From assembly GCA_018333605.1 (NCBI GenBank), contig JAGXSV010000074.1, positions 1 to 64,000 of the forward strand: a stretch of 64,000 nt of DNA. Direction: 5' to 3'. This document shows positions 39,647-48,004 of the stretch, one piece after another. The position numbers were made by a program, and so were the translations under genes. Within the stretch, counting starts at the first letter, position 1. Each line of letters starts with the position of its first letter. The notes beneath the pieces were generated by a model that did not search any database, was not told where the DNA came from, and worked only from the letters and a program-made list of their open reading frames with translations. Source of the stretch: Hydrogenophaga sp. (lineage in GTDB: Bacteria; Pseudomonadota; Gammaproteobacteria; Burkholderiales; Burkholderiaceae_C).

Positions 39647-41650
39647 CTAATTCAGCACGGCGTCTGACCGGCGGGCCAGATTCTGGATGCGCAAGTCCTC
39701 GGCTTCCGGCGTGTCGGCCACGCTGAAAGGCGTGGCGGTGAACTGGCTGCGCAGGTACTTCATCAGCGCGTCCTGCTCGCTGCCCAGGGTTGCGGTGGTG
39801 GTGCTGGCTGCGCCACCCGCGGTGGCCGCCGTCATGACAACGTCGAGCTCGGCCAGGTTGACCATGCTGGCTTTCAGCGGGAACGGGTAGCCGTCGCCAC
39901 GGCCAGCCAGGAAGTTCAGTGTCACCAGGCGGAAGCTGCGGTTGGCATCACCCACGATGGCGCCGTTCTGCACCACCGTCTCATCCCCCACCTTCAGGGA
40001 TCGAATGCGTTCACCGTGCGTGGTCACCGCAAAACCGGTGAGCACCTGTGCCGTGCGGCTGGCGTCGTAGCTGAAGGCCATGCCGGCCACCTGCGGAAAC
40101 CGGCCCTGCGACCCGAGTGAAGCCACGCCGTGCTCGAGCAGCTGCTTGAGCTGGGTGGCGGTCACGTCCAGCGCCCACAGCTTGTTGTTGAACTTGAGCG
40201 CGGTCTCGATGGCCAGTTGCGAGACTTGGCCCGCCTTGCGCCCCGCGTCCGCGTTGGCCTTGGGCGGCGTGAGGGTGGCACCGGACACAGAACCCGGTGC
40301 GGCCACCACTTCCCCAATCTCAGACCGAATACCGCCGCCGTTTTTCAGGGCAATCCGCACGGTGCTGTCGAACTGGCGGGCGTACCAGAGGTCGGCGTCG
40401 GCGGTCAGGTTTCCGAAGTTGGTTTCCTGGTTGCGCACCGCCAGGCGGCGCCCCTCAAGGAACACCGCGGTTTCACCAAAGCTGACACCGTCCTTCAGGC
40501 GCAACACGCTCTTGACCGCCTCACGCAACTCCACCACTTTGGCGATGGCCGTGGATGTGCTGGACTCGCTGGTGGCCCAGGCACCCGAGCGCACCGTTTC
40601 AAACTGCGCAGGCATGAGCACGCCCTGTGCATTGAAAGGGGCCATGAAACGGCCGAGGTATTTGTAGTCGCCGTCCACGTTGACCACCACCACCGGTTGC
40701 CCGGATGCGCTGGTCGTCTGGTACGGGTACACGCCGGCGGCCACATCGCCGGTGCGCAGGGCGTCGTTGCTGTCGGCCAGCAGGGTGTTGGAGCCACCGG
40801 CCACGATGATGTCCACGTTGCGCAGCCGGCTGGCCAGCGCCTTCTCGGTGTCCAGCGTCTGCATGTGGGCCAGCAGCACGATCTTGTTGATGCCGGCGGC
40901 GGTCATTTCGTCCACGCCTGGCTGGATCGCGCTGGCCAGGCCATCCACATCCACTGCGCTGCCGCCCATGCGGGGCAGGAATTCCAGCCCATCGGTGGTG
41001 GTGATGTTCTTGAACACCGGCGAACCGGCGCCAATGAGGCCGATGCGCTCGCCGTTGACGGTGATGTGGCTCCACCCGCTGAGCTTGCCGGCCTGCGTGG
41101 CCGCGTCGCCGCCGTTGGGCACGGCCAGGTTGCGGGTGTTGCTGTCGGCGCTGAGATCGACGTTGTAGCTCAGGTGCGGGAACTGCGCGCCCACCCAGCT
41201 GGTGGTTGTCGTGCCGCTGGGCCGCACGATTTCGGTGAACTGTCGTGTGCCCAGATCCAGCTCGTGATTGCCGATGGTGGACGCCTGCACGCCAAGGGCA
41301 TTGAGCAATGCGATGTCGGCGCGGCCGACTTCCGGCGTACCAAGCTGTGTGATCAGCGAACTGTCGTTGGCGGCGTTGAAGCGCGGGCCAGGAATGTAGT
41401 TGTCACCCGAACTCACCACCAGGGTGCTGGTGGGGAACTGGCTGCGAAACTGGCTGACCAGGCCCGACAGGCTGGCCACCGAATTCAACGCCGTGGTATC
41501 GGACCCATCGGCATCCGAGAAGTGCAGCAGCTGAAGCGTGAACGCGGGCTGCTCGGCCGGTGGGGGCGCGTCAGAGCCGCCGCAAGCGGTAACCAGGCCC
41601 GCGACCAGCAACCCCAGAACCCATGCTGTGGGACGAAATGCAGATGACAT
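39647..41650 (-). CDS. Lipoprotein 5'-nucleotidase/metallophosphatase
   Basis: 667 residues from ATG 41650. The signal ends L-V-T-A-C-G-G with lipobox Cys C23. The calcineurin-like domain shows L-H-F-S-D-A-D, S-S-G-D-N and G-N-H-E-L-D metal motifs (the first normally D-x-N/H), then the 5'-nucleotidase C-terminal domain with N-x-G-G-I-R (K-N-G-G-G-I-R-S). Such enzymes release phosphate from nucleotides or cyclic nucleotides in the periplasm. Upstream it shares a divergent promoter region with phoX copy 2 and has its own PhoB-box-like repeat. Confidence 0.88.
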   Translation of the reverse strand: MSSAFRPTAWVLGLLVAGLVTACGGSDAPPPAEQPAFTLQLLHFSDADGSDTTALNSVASLSGLVSQFRSQFPTSTLVVSSGDNYIPGPRFNAANDSSLITQLGTPEVGRADIALLNALGVQASTIGNHELDLGTRQFTEIVRPSGTTTTSWVGAQFPHLSYNVDLSADSNTRNLAVPNGGDAATQAGKLSGWSHITVNGERIGLIGAGSPVFKNITTTDGLEFLPRMGGSAVDVDGLASAIQPGVDEMTAAGINKIVLLAHMQTLDTEKALASRLRNVDIIVAGGSNTLLADSNDALRTGDVAAGVYPYQTTSASGQPVVVVNVDGDYKYLGRFMAPFNAQGVLMPAQFETVRSGAWATSESSTSTAIAKVVELREAVKSVLRLKDGVSFGETAVFLEGRRLAVRNQETNFGNLTADADLWYARQFDSTVRIALKNGGGIRSEIGEVVAAPGSVSGATLTPPKANADAGRKAGQVSQLAIETALKFNNKLWALDVTATQLKQLLEHGVASLGSQGRFPQVAGMAFSYDASRTAQVLTGFAVTTHGERIRSLKVGDETVVQNGAIVGDANRSFRLVTLNFLAGRGDGYPFPLKASMVNLAELDVVMTAATAGGAASTTTATLGSEQDALMKYLRSQFTATPFSVADTPEAEDLRIQNLARRSDAVLN

Positions 41651-41678
41651 CGCGACTCCGTGTGATTCGATGGAACAC

Positions 41679-41712
41679 ATGTTGCGCACCACACATGACA
41701 GGTTCGTGTCGC
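41679..41712 (-). promoter_or_regulatory. Putative PhoB box and -10 of the 5'-nucleotidase gene
   Basis: On the minus strand GCGACAC, four bases, CTGTCAT (41712 to 41695): a perfect second unit and a 4/7 first unit at 11-bp spacing. Ten bases further, CAACAT (41684-41679) could be the -10, at the distance seen in characterised PhoB promoters. Confidence 0.5.
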
Positions 41713-41749
41713 TGCTGCCGTGCTCTCGCCACAAGCCTTGACCCACTGA

Positions 41750-41783
41750 CTTTCACGCAAATGTCACGGAACGCGCCTAACCT
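41750..41783 (+). promoter_or_regulatory. Putative PhoB box and -10 of phoX copy 2
   Basis: CTTTCACGCAAATGTCAC (41750-41767) is two 6/7 matches to CTGTCAC separated by four bases. TAACCT (41778-41783) follows after exactly 10 bp, as in E. coli phoA. The best PhoB-box candidate in the window. Confidence 0.7.
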
Positions 41784-41823
41784 GCACGCCAGTTACCACC
41801 GATTTGAAACAGGAACCCACACG

Positions 41824-43869
41824 ATGTCGAATATTTCCAACAACCTGATCATTGACAACGGCGACGGCGACGAGCCGATGTCCAACCCCAGCAACAACCG
41901 TCACTTCAACGATGTGCTCAACGCCAGCCTGAGCCGGCGCTCGGCGCTCAAGGGCGGCCTGGGCGCCTCCATCACCGCCCTGTTCGGCGGCGTCGGTCTG
42001 GTCGGCTGTGCCACCACCGCCGGTGGCGCGGGCGGCCAGCTGATCGGTTTCGAAGCCGTGCCCATCGGCAGCGCCGACACCGTGGTGGTGCCCAAGGGCT
42101 ACAAGGTGCAGAACTTCATTCCCTGGGGCACACCCATCACCGGCAACATGCCGGCGTTTGACCCACTGAAGAACACCGGCGCCGACCAGGCCAACCAGTT
42201 GGGCAGCCACCACGACGGCATGCACTTCTTCCCGATCGAGGGCAAGGACCCGTACAGCGGCAGTTCCACCGAAGGCTTGCTGGTGCTCAACCACGAATAC
42301 GTGGAGCCGCGCTACATGCACGCCAGCGCCGTGGGCCAGAAACTGAGCCGCGATGCGGTGCCTGCGCTGGTCAACGGCAAGCGCCCGGCCGATGAGTGCC
42401 GCAAGGAAATCAACGGTCACGGTGTGTCGGTGGTGCACATCAAGAAGGGTGGCAATGGCCAGTGGGAGGTGGTGAACAGCAAGTTCAACCGCCGCATCAC
42501 CGGCGCCACGCCGATGGTCATCAACGGCCCGGTGCGCGGCACCGACTTCGTCAAGACCAAACACAGCCCGGACGGCACCCGCACCCGCGGCACACTCAAC
42601 AACTGTGCCCACGGCGTGACGCCCTGGAACACCTACATGATGGCCGAGGAAAACTGGGCCGGCTACTTCATCAACAAGGTGAGCGCTAGTGGCCGCACCC
42701 GCGAGCAGTCGCGCTATGGCGTCAACAGCAACGACAGCAAGCCTGCCACCTCGCGCTACGGCTGGGAACTGGCCGACAGCGGTGCCGACGAGTTCGCCCG
42801 CTTCGACGTCAGCGCCACAGGTGCCGATGCGACGCAGGACTACCGCAACGAAGCCAACGGCTTTGGCTGGATGGTGGAAGTCGACCCGTTCAACCCGGAC
42901 AGCACACCGGTCAAGCGCACCGCGCTGGGCCGCTTCGCCCACGAGGGCGTGGTGTTCCAGCCGGGCGTGGAGGGCAAGCCGGTGGTGTGTTATTCGGGTG
43001 ACGACGCCACCAACGAATACATCTACAAATTCGTCTCCAAGGGCGTGTACCGCAAGGCCGCTGGCCTGGCCAACGGCGCGCTGCTCGACGAAGGCACGCT
43101 GTACGTGGCCAAGTTCAACGACGACGGCTCGGGCGTGTGGCTGCCACTGGTGTTTGGCCAGGGCCCGCTGACCCCGTTCCGTTTCAACAGCCAAGCCGAC
43201 GTTCTGGTCAACACCCGCCTGGCGGCCGATACCCTGGGCGCCACCCGGATGGACCGCCCGGAGTGGGGTGCCATCGACCCGAAAAACGGGCAGGTGTATT
43301 TCACCCTGACCAACAACAGCGACCGCACCACCACGGACAAAGCCAACCCGCGCGAGAAGAGCCGCTGGGGCCACATCATTCGCTGGACCGAAGCCGGCAA
43401 CGACCCCGCCGCGACCCGCTTCAACTGGAACATCTTCCTGCTGGCCGGCCCGGAGAAAGACTCGCAGTTCGCCGGCAAGCCGCTGAACAAGGACCAGATC
43501 TTCAACAGCCCCGACGGCCTGTGGTTCGACAACGACGGCCGTCTGTGGATCCAGTCCGACATCAGCGAAAGCTCGATGAACCAGGGCGACTATGCGCAGT
43601 TCGGCAACAACCAGATGCTGTGCGCCGACCCGCGCACCAACGAGCTCAAGCGCTTCCTGGTGGGGCCGGTCGGGCAGGAGATCACCGGTGTGATCACCAC
43701 GCCCGACGGCAAGACCATGTTCGTCAACGTGCAGCACCCGGGAGCCACCACCACGGCCGACGACTTTGCCGCCGGCAAGCTCACCGGCACCTGGCCGAAC
43801 ATGGGCCGCTACGGCCGCTCGGCCACCATCGTCATCACCAAAGAAGACGGCGGTGTGATCGGCACCTGA
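41824..43869 (+). CDS. phoX: PhoX-type alkaline phosphatase, copy 2
   Basis: 681 residues from ATG 41824, preceded by CAGGAACCC. R38-R39 in L-S-R-R-S-A-L-K-G-G begin a Tat signal, and L-V-G-C with C62 is a lipobox. The family signature reads G-T-L-N-N-C-A-H-G-V-T-P-W-N-T-Y-M-M-A-E-E-N-W: the second cysteine present in copy 1 (T-C-E-E-N) is alanine here, which may reflect another subfamily or altered metal chemistry. The rest of the six-bladed propeller is collinear with copy 1. PhoB-box-like promoter upstream, terminator downstream. Confidence 0.88.
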   Translation: MSNISNNLIIDNGDGDEPMSNPSNNRHFNDVLNASLSRRSALKGGLGASITALFGGVGLVGCATTAGGAGGQLIGFEAVPIGSADTVVVPKGYKVQNFIPWGTPITGNMPAFDPLKNTGADQANQLGSHHDGMHFFPIEGKDPYSGSSTEGLLVLNHEYVEPRYMHASAVGQKLSRDAVPALVNGKRPADECRKEINGHGVSVVHIKKGGNGQWEVVNSKFNRRITGATPMVINGPVRGTDFVKTKHSPDGTRTRGTLNNCAHGVTPWNTYMMAEENWAGYFINKVSASGRTREQSRYGVNSNDSKPATSRYGWELADSGADEFARFDVSATGADATQDYRNEANGFGWMVEVDPFNPDSTPVKRTALGRFAHEGVVFQPGVEGKPVVCYSGDDATNEYIYKFVSKGVYRKAAGLANGALLDEGTLYVAKFNDDGSGVWLPLVFGQGPLTPFRFNSQADVLVNTRLAADTLGATRMDRPEWGAIDPKNGQVYFTLTNNSDRTTTDKANPREKSRWGHIIRWTEAGNDPAATRFNWNIFLLAGPEKDSQFAGKPLNKDQIFNSPDGLWFDNDGRLWIQSDISESSMNQGDYAQFGNNQMLCADPRTNELKRFLVGPVGQEITGVITTPDGKTMFVNVQHPGATTTADDFAAGKLTGTWPNMGRYGRSATIVITKEDGGVIGT

Positions 43870-43898
43870 TACCCCTTTTCTCAGTTGCATGAGATTTC

Positions 43899-43924
43899 AG
43901 AGCGGCTTCGGCCGCTCTTTTTTT
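43899..43924 (+). terminator. Terminator after phoX copy 2
   Basis: AGAGCGGC, loop TTCG, GCCGCTCT and a T run. A stable UUCG tetraloop hairpin 30 bp after the stop; the TPR gene starts 12 bp beyond it. Confidence 0.88.
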
Positions 43925-43936
43925 GCCCTCCAAACG

Positions 43937-44440
43937 ATGAACCGACCCATGACCCCTGCTCACTGGCTGGCCCCGCGTGTGCGCCTGGCGTTCGGCGCCC
44001 TCCTGTTGCTGCACTGCCTGAGCGTGCTTTCAGAACCCCGACCTGAGCCCTATGGGGCTGGTGCCGATCAATTTTCAGAGACCCGGCAGGCTTTGCGAAG
44101 CCAGCAGTGGTTGCAGGCGCTTGACGCCCTGCGGCAGTTGACGCGCGAGATGCCGGAGATCACGGACGACGCGGAATTTCACAATTTGATGGGTTACGCC
44201 TTGCGGCAGGCCAGTCCGTCGAACCTGGGCGTTGCGGTCGATCATTACCAGCAGGCGCTCAGGCTGGATCCTGCACATGTGCAGGCCCGCGAGTACCTTG
44301 GCCAGGCGTATCTCATGCAGGGTCGCCAAGACCTCGCCCGCGAGCAGCTTCAGGCGATCGAGCGCCTTTGCAAAGGACAAGACTGCCAAGCCTGGCGCGA
44401 TCTGCACCAGGCCATCCAGGCCTCAGCGGGCGCGCGCTGA
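43937..44440 (+). CDS. Exported TPR-repeat protein
   Basis: 167 residues from ATG 43937 (ATG 43949 is also possible). A hydrophobic N-terminal segment (L-A-F-G-A-L-L-L-L-H-C-L-S-V-L-S) is a signal peptide or anchor. About three TPR-like helical pairs follow, the clearest being A-V-D-H-Y-Q-Q-A-L-R-L-D-P-A-H-V-Q-A-R-E-Y-L-G-Q-A-Y. TPR proteins scaffold partners; its place 12 bp after the phoX2 terminator suggests weak read-through expression with phoX2. Confidence 0.72.
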   Translation: MNRPMTPAHWLAPRVRLAFGALLLLHCLSVLSEPRPEPYGAGADQFSETRQALRSQQWLQALDALRQLTREMPEITDDAEFHNLMGYALRQASPSNLGVAVDHYQQALRLDPAHVQAREYLGQAYLMQGRQDLAREQLQAIERLCKGQDCQAWRDLHQAIQASAGAR

Positions 44441-45013
44441 GGATCAGGCCGTGCGCTCAGCAAGGCGCTGAGCGCATCAAACGCATGGCACGTCCGCCGG
44501 GTCAGGCGGTCAAAGCTGCAACCTCCACCCGATCATCAGGGCGGTGCAGTCGATGCCCACAAAGGCCGGGCCGCGTTGCTGATGGGCTCAAACGGTCGGC
44601 GCTGAGACCGCTCCGGTGCATTTGTGACCATCAGCAATGCCACGCTGGGAGCGGCTGGACAGGCGCTTGTTCGCCGGCATGGTCACAGGGCACCGGGCCC
44701 ACCAGCGTGCCGGTTTTCCCAGCACGGAGCCACCGGGATGGGTGCGGTATTCGGCTTCATGCTGCTGCACCTGCTGCACCTGCGGCCCTGCCCTGGCGGG
44801 CATGGCGGTCGTCATGCGACCCACAGCTTGCATCGCAGACACCCTGGACACACACCTCCCCCGATAAAAAGGGGACGCCTGCGCACAGAGCACAACCCAG
44901 CAGTCCCTTCGCAGGTGCGGCCCGGGGATCCGGCGGTGAAGCCCTGAGGTCGAAGTGGATCTCCACCCCAACCGCCCGACCAGGGCGACTCCATGTGCCA
45001 TGGATTTCGGGCA
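44441..45013. other. Stretch with no supported gene
   Basis: 573 bp between the TPR gene and the convergent GDPD gene. Frames on both strands show no conserved motifs, suitable start sites or repeats. It may contain eroded coding sequence that I cannot identify. Confidence 0.4.
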
Positions 45014-46276
45014 TCAGCGCAATCCGGCGCAGTTCGCGTAGAAGGTCGTGGTGGCCGGCCAGTCGGAGAACACGCCCATCACGCCCACCTCCCGCGCCAG
45101 CACATCGAGCACGCGCAGCATGTCGCCCTCGCTCTTGATGGCCGAATCGAAGGACTGGTAGTAAAAGCCGTTGTTGCCATCGGCCAGGATGCCCGAGCGC
45201 TCCAGCGTCCAGGTGATGATGCCCAGACCGGCGTTCCTGGCGTCGCGAGCGTAGGTCGAAGGCACGAGCTTGCCAGCCGTATCGGTGTTCAGCAGCGCGA
45301 AGATCGGCGGTGCGACGATCTGGATACCCGCGCTCTTGTAGGCCACCAGATCGTTGTAGCTGGGCAAGTCGGCCACAGTGTTGGCGTCGTCCAGGAAGAC
45401 AGCCTGCTGGCCGAAAGCGGCCTCGTTGCGGACCCAGTACAGCACGTCGTCGATGTTGAACGACTGTGCCCACACGTTGCGCGCAGGCACGCCCGCACGT
45501 TTGTATTCGTCGATCATTTTCTGTGCGTAGGCCTCCTGCGTGAACCCGTCAAAGGGCATCGTCACGCTGGCGCTCTTGAGTTCGGGCGTCATTTTCACCC
45601 CGAGTCGCTTGAACAGCTCGATGCTCTCGGCATGCGTCAGGAGCGTGCCGCTGCTGGGACCGGCGTACAGGTCCGTGCGCCAGCTGGCGGTGCCGCCCAG
45701 GTATTCCTGCGGCGTGCGGGCGGCCGCATTGAAAGCGTCCATCTTCCCTCGCAGGGTTTTGAACTCGGCGAGCGTGATGTCGCTGGCCCGACACTCGGCC
45801 GTGGCAGGGGTGATCAGTTTTCCATGGGCATCCAGTGTGGCGGGAACGAATGGCTGGATGCACTTGGTGGCCAGTGGCGTCACCAGGATGTTGGTGGTGG
45901 TGTGCAGGTCGTTCTGCGCATGGCGGCAGACCAGTTCCTTGTCCTTGGTGAAGGTCACATCGCATTCGACAATGCCGGCGCCCATGCGGGCCGCGGCGGT
46001 GTAGGACTCCAGGGTGTGCTCGGGAAACTGCATGGGCGCACCGCGGTGACCAATGGAGAACTCACGTGGGCTGAACTGGCCTCGCTGGCCGCATTGCTGC
46101 AGCCGTTGTTTGAGCGGGCCTTCACTCATGTCATCGACCAGGAAAAACGGGCGTACCCCGAGCTGTACGTGGGCAGGACGTTCGGCACGCTGCCCCAGCT
46201 TGGTGTCGCGCGGGGAGGCCAGCGCGGTGCCGGCTGCCACGCTCAGGAGAGCGAGACAAAGAATCAAATGACGCAT
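45014..46276 (-). CDS. Secreted glycerophosphodiester phosphodiesterase
   Basis: 420 residues from ATG 46276 with a signal peptide [16 protein letters not shown] cleaved near A-L-A. The GDPD core begins at H77-R78-G-A with E86 in P-E-H-T-L-E, E104 and D106 in V-E-C-D-V and H119 in C-R-H-A, the catalytic and metal-binding residues. The enzyme releases glycerol 3-phosphate from deacylated phospholipids in the periplasm. Close in length to GlpQ-type enzymes of the long bacterial class. It is about 400 bp downstream of the PhoB-like promoter that precedes the 42-residue ORF and may belong to the same transcript. Confidence 0.88.
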   Translation of the reverse strand: MRHLILCLALLSVAAGTALASPRDTKLGQRAERPAHVQLGVRPFFLVDDMSEGPLKQRLQQCGQRGQFSPREFSIGHRGAPMQFPEHTLESYTAAARMGAGIVECDVTFTKDKELVCRHAQNDLHTTTNILVTPLATKCIQPFVPATLDAHGKLITPATAECRASDITLAEFKTLRGKMDAFNAAARTPQEYLGGTASWRTDLYAGPSSGTLLTHAESIELFKRLGVKMTPELKSASVTMPFDGFTQEAYAQKMIDEYKRAGVPARNVWAQSFNIDDVLYWVRNEAAFGQQAVFLDDANTVADLPSYNDLVAYKSAGIQIVAPPIFALLNTDTAGKLVPSTYARDARNAGLGIITWTLERSGILADGNNGFYYQSFDSAIKSEGDMLRVLDVLAREVGVMGVFSDWPATTTFYANCAGLR

Positions 46277-46672
46277 AGAAGTACCTCGTGAGTGAAGGGA
46301 TTGATTGCGTGAACAAAGCACACTGCGGCTGGCAGCGCCAGATCGATGATGGGCAGGGGTTGTGGCAATGGCGTGGCAACGAGGCGCAGCAGCCATGCTT
46401 TGCGCAGCGGGTCAGGCGACCCGTCGGGCTCCCTGAAGACCCGCGGCCTGCATGCCTGACGACAAGCTCTTGCTCAAGGCTGCAGGGCGCGACAGCCCAG
46501 ACCCCACGACAGGGCCCGACCGCCAGGCTCCCGAAAGCCTCAGCGGTGCCAGACGGTGTCTTTGCGGCTGCGCCGCGCGAGGTAGCGCGCCCGTTGCAGT
46601 GCAAATAGCTCCAGAATGCCGCACACCACGGTGCAGCCGATCAAACCGGTGCGCCGGATTGTGTGCCGCGGG
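46277..46672. other. Stretch with no supported gene
   Basis: 396 bp between the GDPD gene and the 42-residue ORF, both on the minus strand. No further reading frame with a ribosome-binding site, terminator or PhoB-like repeat was found, so it could be an untranslated spacer in one transcript. Confidence 0.35.
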
Positions 46673-46801
46673 TCAATCATCCGACAGCCCCAGAACCTCG
46701 TCGTAGCAGACCCCTTCGGTCTCGGGCAGGCAGAGCCGGCACCAGCCATCGTCGAACAGGGCATCCAGCAGCTTCTGCAGGCCAAGCAGTTTCCAGAGCA
46801 T
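46673..46801 (-). CDS. Small 42-residue protein under a PhoB-like promoter
   Basis: ATG at 46801 is preceded by CAGGAGTGCCTC, giving an AGGAG ribosome-binding site at good distance. The product starts M-L-W-K-L-L-G-L-Q-K-L-L-D-A-L-F-D-D-G-W, an amphipathic helix, followed by C-R-L-C and a further Cys in V-C-Y, and ends acidic (G-L-S-D-D). Upstream lie three CTGTCAT-like units at 11-bp spacing and TAACTT exactly 10 bp later. Three cysteines and strong helix propensity argue for a real peptide, but its family is unknown and proof of translation is missing. Confidence 0.5.
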   Translation of the reverse strand: MLWKLLGLQKLLDALFDDGWCRLCLPETEGVCYDEVLGLSDD

Positions 46802-46835
46802 GAGGCACTCCTGAAGTTGATGTGAATCTCGAGAC

Positions 46836-46880
46836 AAGTTAACGCGCCTGTGTGAAGGTTTTGGGGCAGTTTCATGACAA
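46836..46880 (-). promoter_or_regulatory. Putative PhoB boxes and -10 before the 42-residue ORF
   Basis: On the minus strand TTGTCAT (46880-46874), CTGCCCC (46869-46863) and CCTTCAC (46858-46852) are at exact 11-bp spacing with 6/7, 5/7 and 5/7 matches to CTGTCAT/C. TAACTT (46841-46836) follows after 10 bp, nearly identical to TAACCT of phoX copy 2. Expected transcript start about 28 nt before the ATG. Confidence 0.6.
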
Positions 46881-47995
46881 GCCGGTCAGACTCTGTCCCC
46901 ATGCCGGACGCCATGGGTCGGCGTTATGCTTGGCGCTCTGCGATGGCCCTCACAGGCACCCATTCACCCTTCCGTCCCAACGTGCCTAAAAATAGCCTGC
47001 CCGAACTGCTGGCGCTGGAAAAAATCATCGCGCAGGGTGCCCCCCACCTTCAGGTTGACGTGGTGCGCGAGGTGTCGGTGGCTGCGGGCCACCGCTTTCC
47101 CGTTTACGCCATCAGCCTGGGCAACCCCAGCCTGGATGTTCCCGGCGTGGGCTTCTTTGGCGGCGTGCATGGCCTTGAGCGCATCGGTGCCGAGGTGGTG
47201 ATCGCCTACCTGCAGCACATCGTCATGCGGCTGCGCTGGGACACGATGCTGATCCGGCAGCTGGAGCAGGTGCGCCTCGTGTTCATGCCGATCGTCAATC
47301 CCGGCGGCATGTGGTCGGCCACGCGCGCGAACCCGCGCGGCGTGGACCTGATGCGCAACGCGCCCGTCGATGCGCGTGAGAAAGTGCCGTACCTGCTGGG
47401 CGGTCAGCGGCTGAGTGCCGGACTGCCCTGGTACCGGGGGCGCCTGGGCGACCCGCTGGAAGCGGAGAGCCAGGCGCTGTGCGAAGTGGTGAGCCGCGAG
47501 CTGCTCACGCGCACCATCAGCATCGCCATCGACTGCCATTCGGGCTTCGGCGTGAGCGACCGCCTGTGGTTCCCCTTTGCGCACACCCGCAGGCCGATGA
47601 CGCATCTGGCCGAACTGCATGCGCTGAAGGAGATCTTCGAGCAGACGCACAGCCATCACCCCTACATCATCGAACCCCAGAGTGCCCAGTACCTGGCACA
47701 CGGCGACCTGTGGGACCACCTGTACCTGCAGGCCTGCAGCGATCCCGAACGCATCTTCCTGCCGCTCACGCTGGAAATGGGTTCCTGGCTGTGGATCAAG
47801 AAAAACCCACGGCAACTGTTCTCCCGCAGGGGCATCTTCAACCCGCTGATCAGCCACCGCCTGCAGCGGGTGCTGCGGCGTCACCTTGCGCTGCTGGACT
47901 TTCTGGTGCGCGCCGCCAGCAGCCATGCCCGCTGGATGCCAACCCCTGACCAGCGCGAAGCACGCCATGCCAACGCGCTGGTCGACTGGTATTGA
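46874..47995 (+). CDS. M14-family zinc carboxypeptidase-like protein
   Basis: 373 residues if the ATG at 46874 is used. Zinc ligands H99 and E102 (G-G-V-H-G-L-E-R), H222 (D-C-H-S-G-F-G) and the catalytic Glu in L-T-L-E-M-G-S are present in M14 order. There is no clear signal peptide. The first ATG overlaps the divergent PhoB-like repeats, so a later start such as 46901 or 46943 may be right. The alpha/beta hydrolase gene follows after 9 bp. Substrate unknown; M14 proteins of this type cleave peptides or amide-linked small molecules. Confidence 0.75.
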   Translation: MTSRSDSVPMPDAMGRRYAWRSAMALTGTHSPFRPNVPKNSLPELLALEKIIAQGAPHLQVDVVREVSVAAGHRFPVYAISLGNPSLDVPGVGFFGGVHGLERIGAEVVIAYLQHIVMRLRWDTMLIRQLEQVRLVFMPIVNPGGMWSATRANPRGVDLMRNAPVDAREKVPYLLGGQRLSAGLPWYRGRLGDPLEAESQALCEVVSRELLTRTISIAIDCHSGFGVSDRLWFPFAHTRRPMTHLAELHALKEIFEQTHSHHPYIIEPQSAQYLAHGDLWDHLYLQACSDPERIFLPLTLEMGSWLWIKKNPRQLFSRRGIFNPLISHRLQRVLRRHLALLDFLVRAASSHARWMPTPDQREARHANALVDWY

Positions 47996-48004
47996 GAGCG
48001 TGCC

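Noticed and set aside
46277-46420. PhoB box directly before the GDPD gene
   Set aside because: No pair of CTGTCAT-like units at 11-bp spacing could be found; control from the promoter at 46836-46880 is more plausible.
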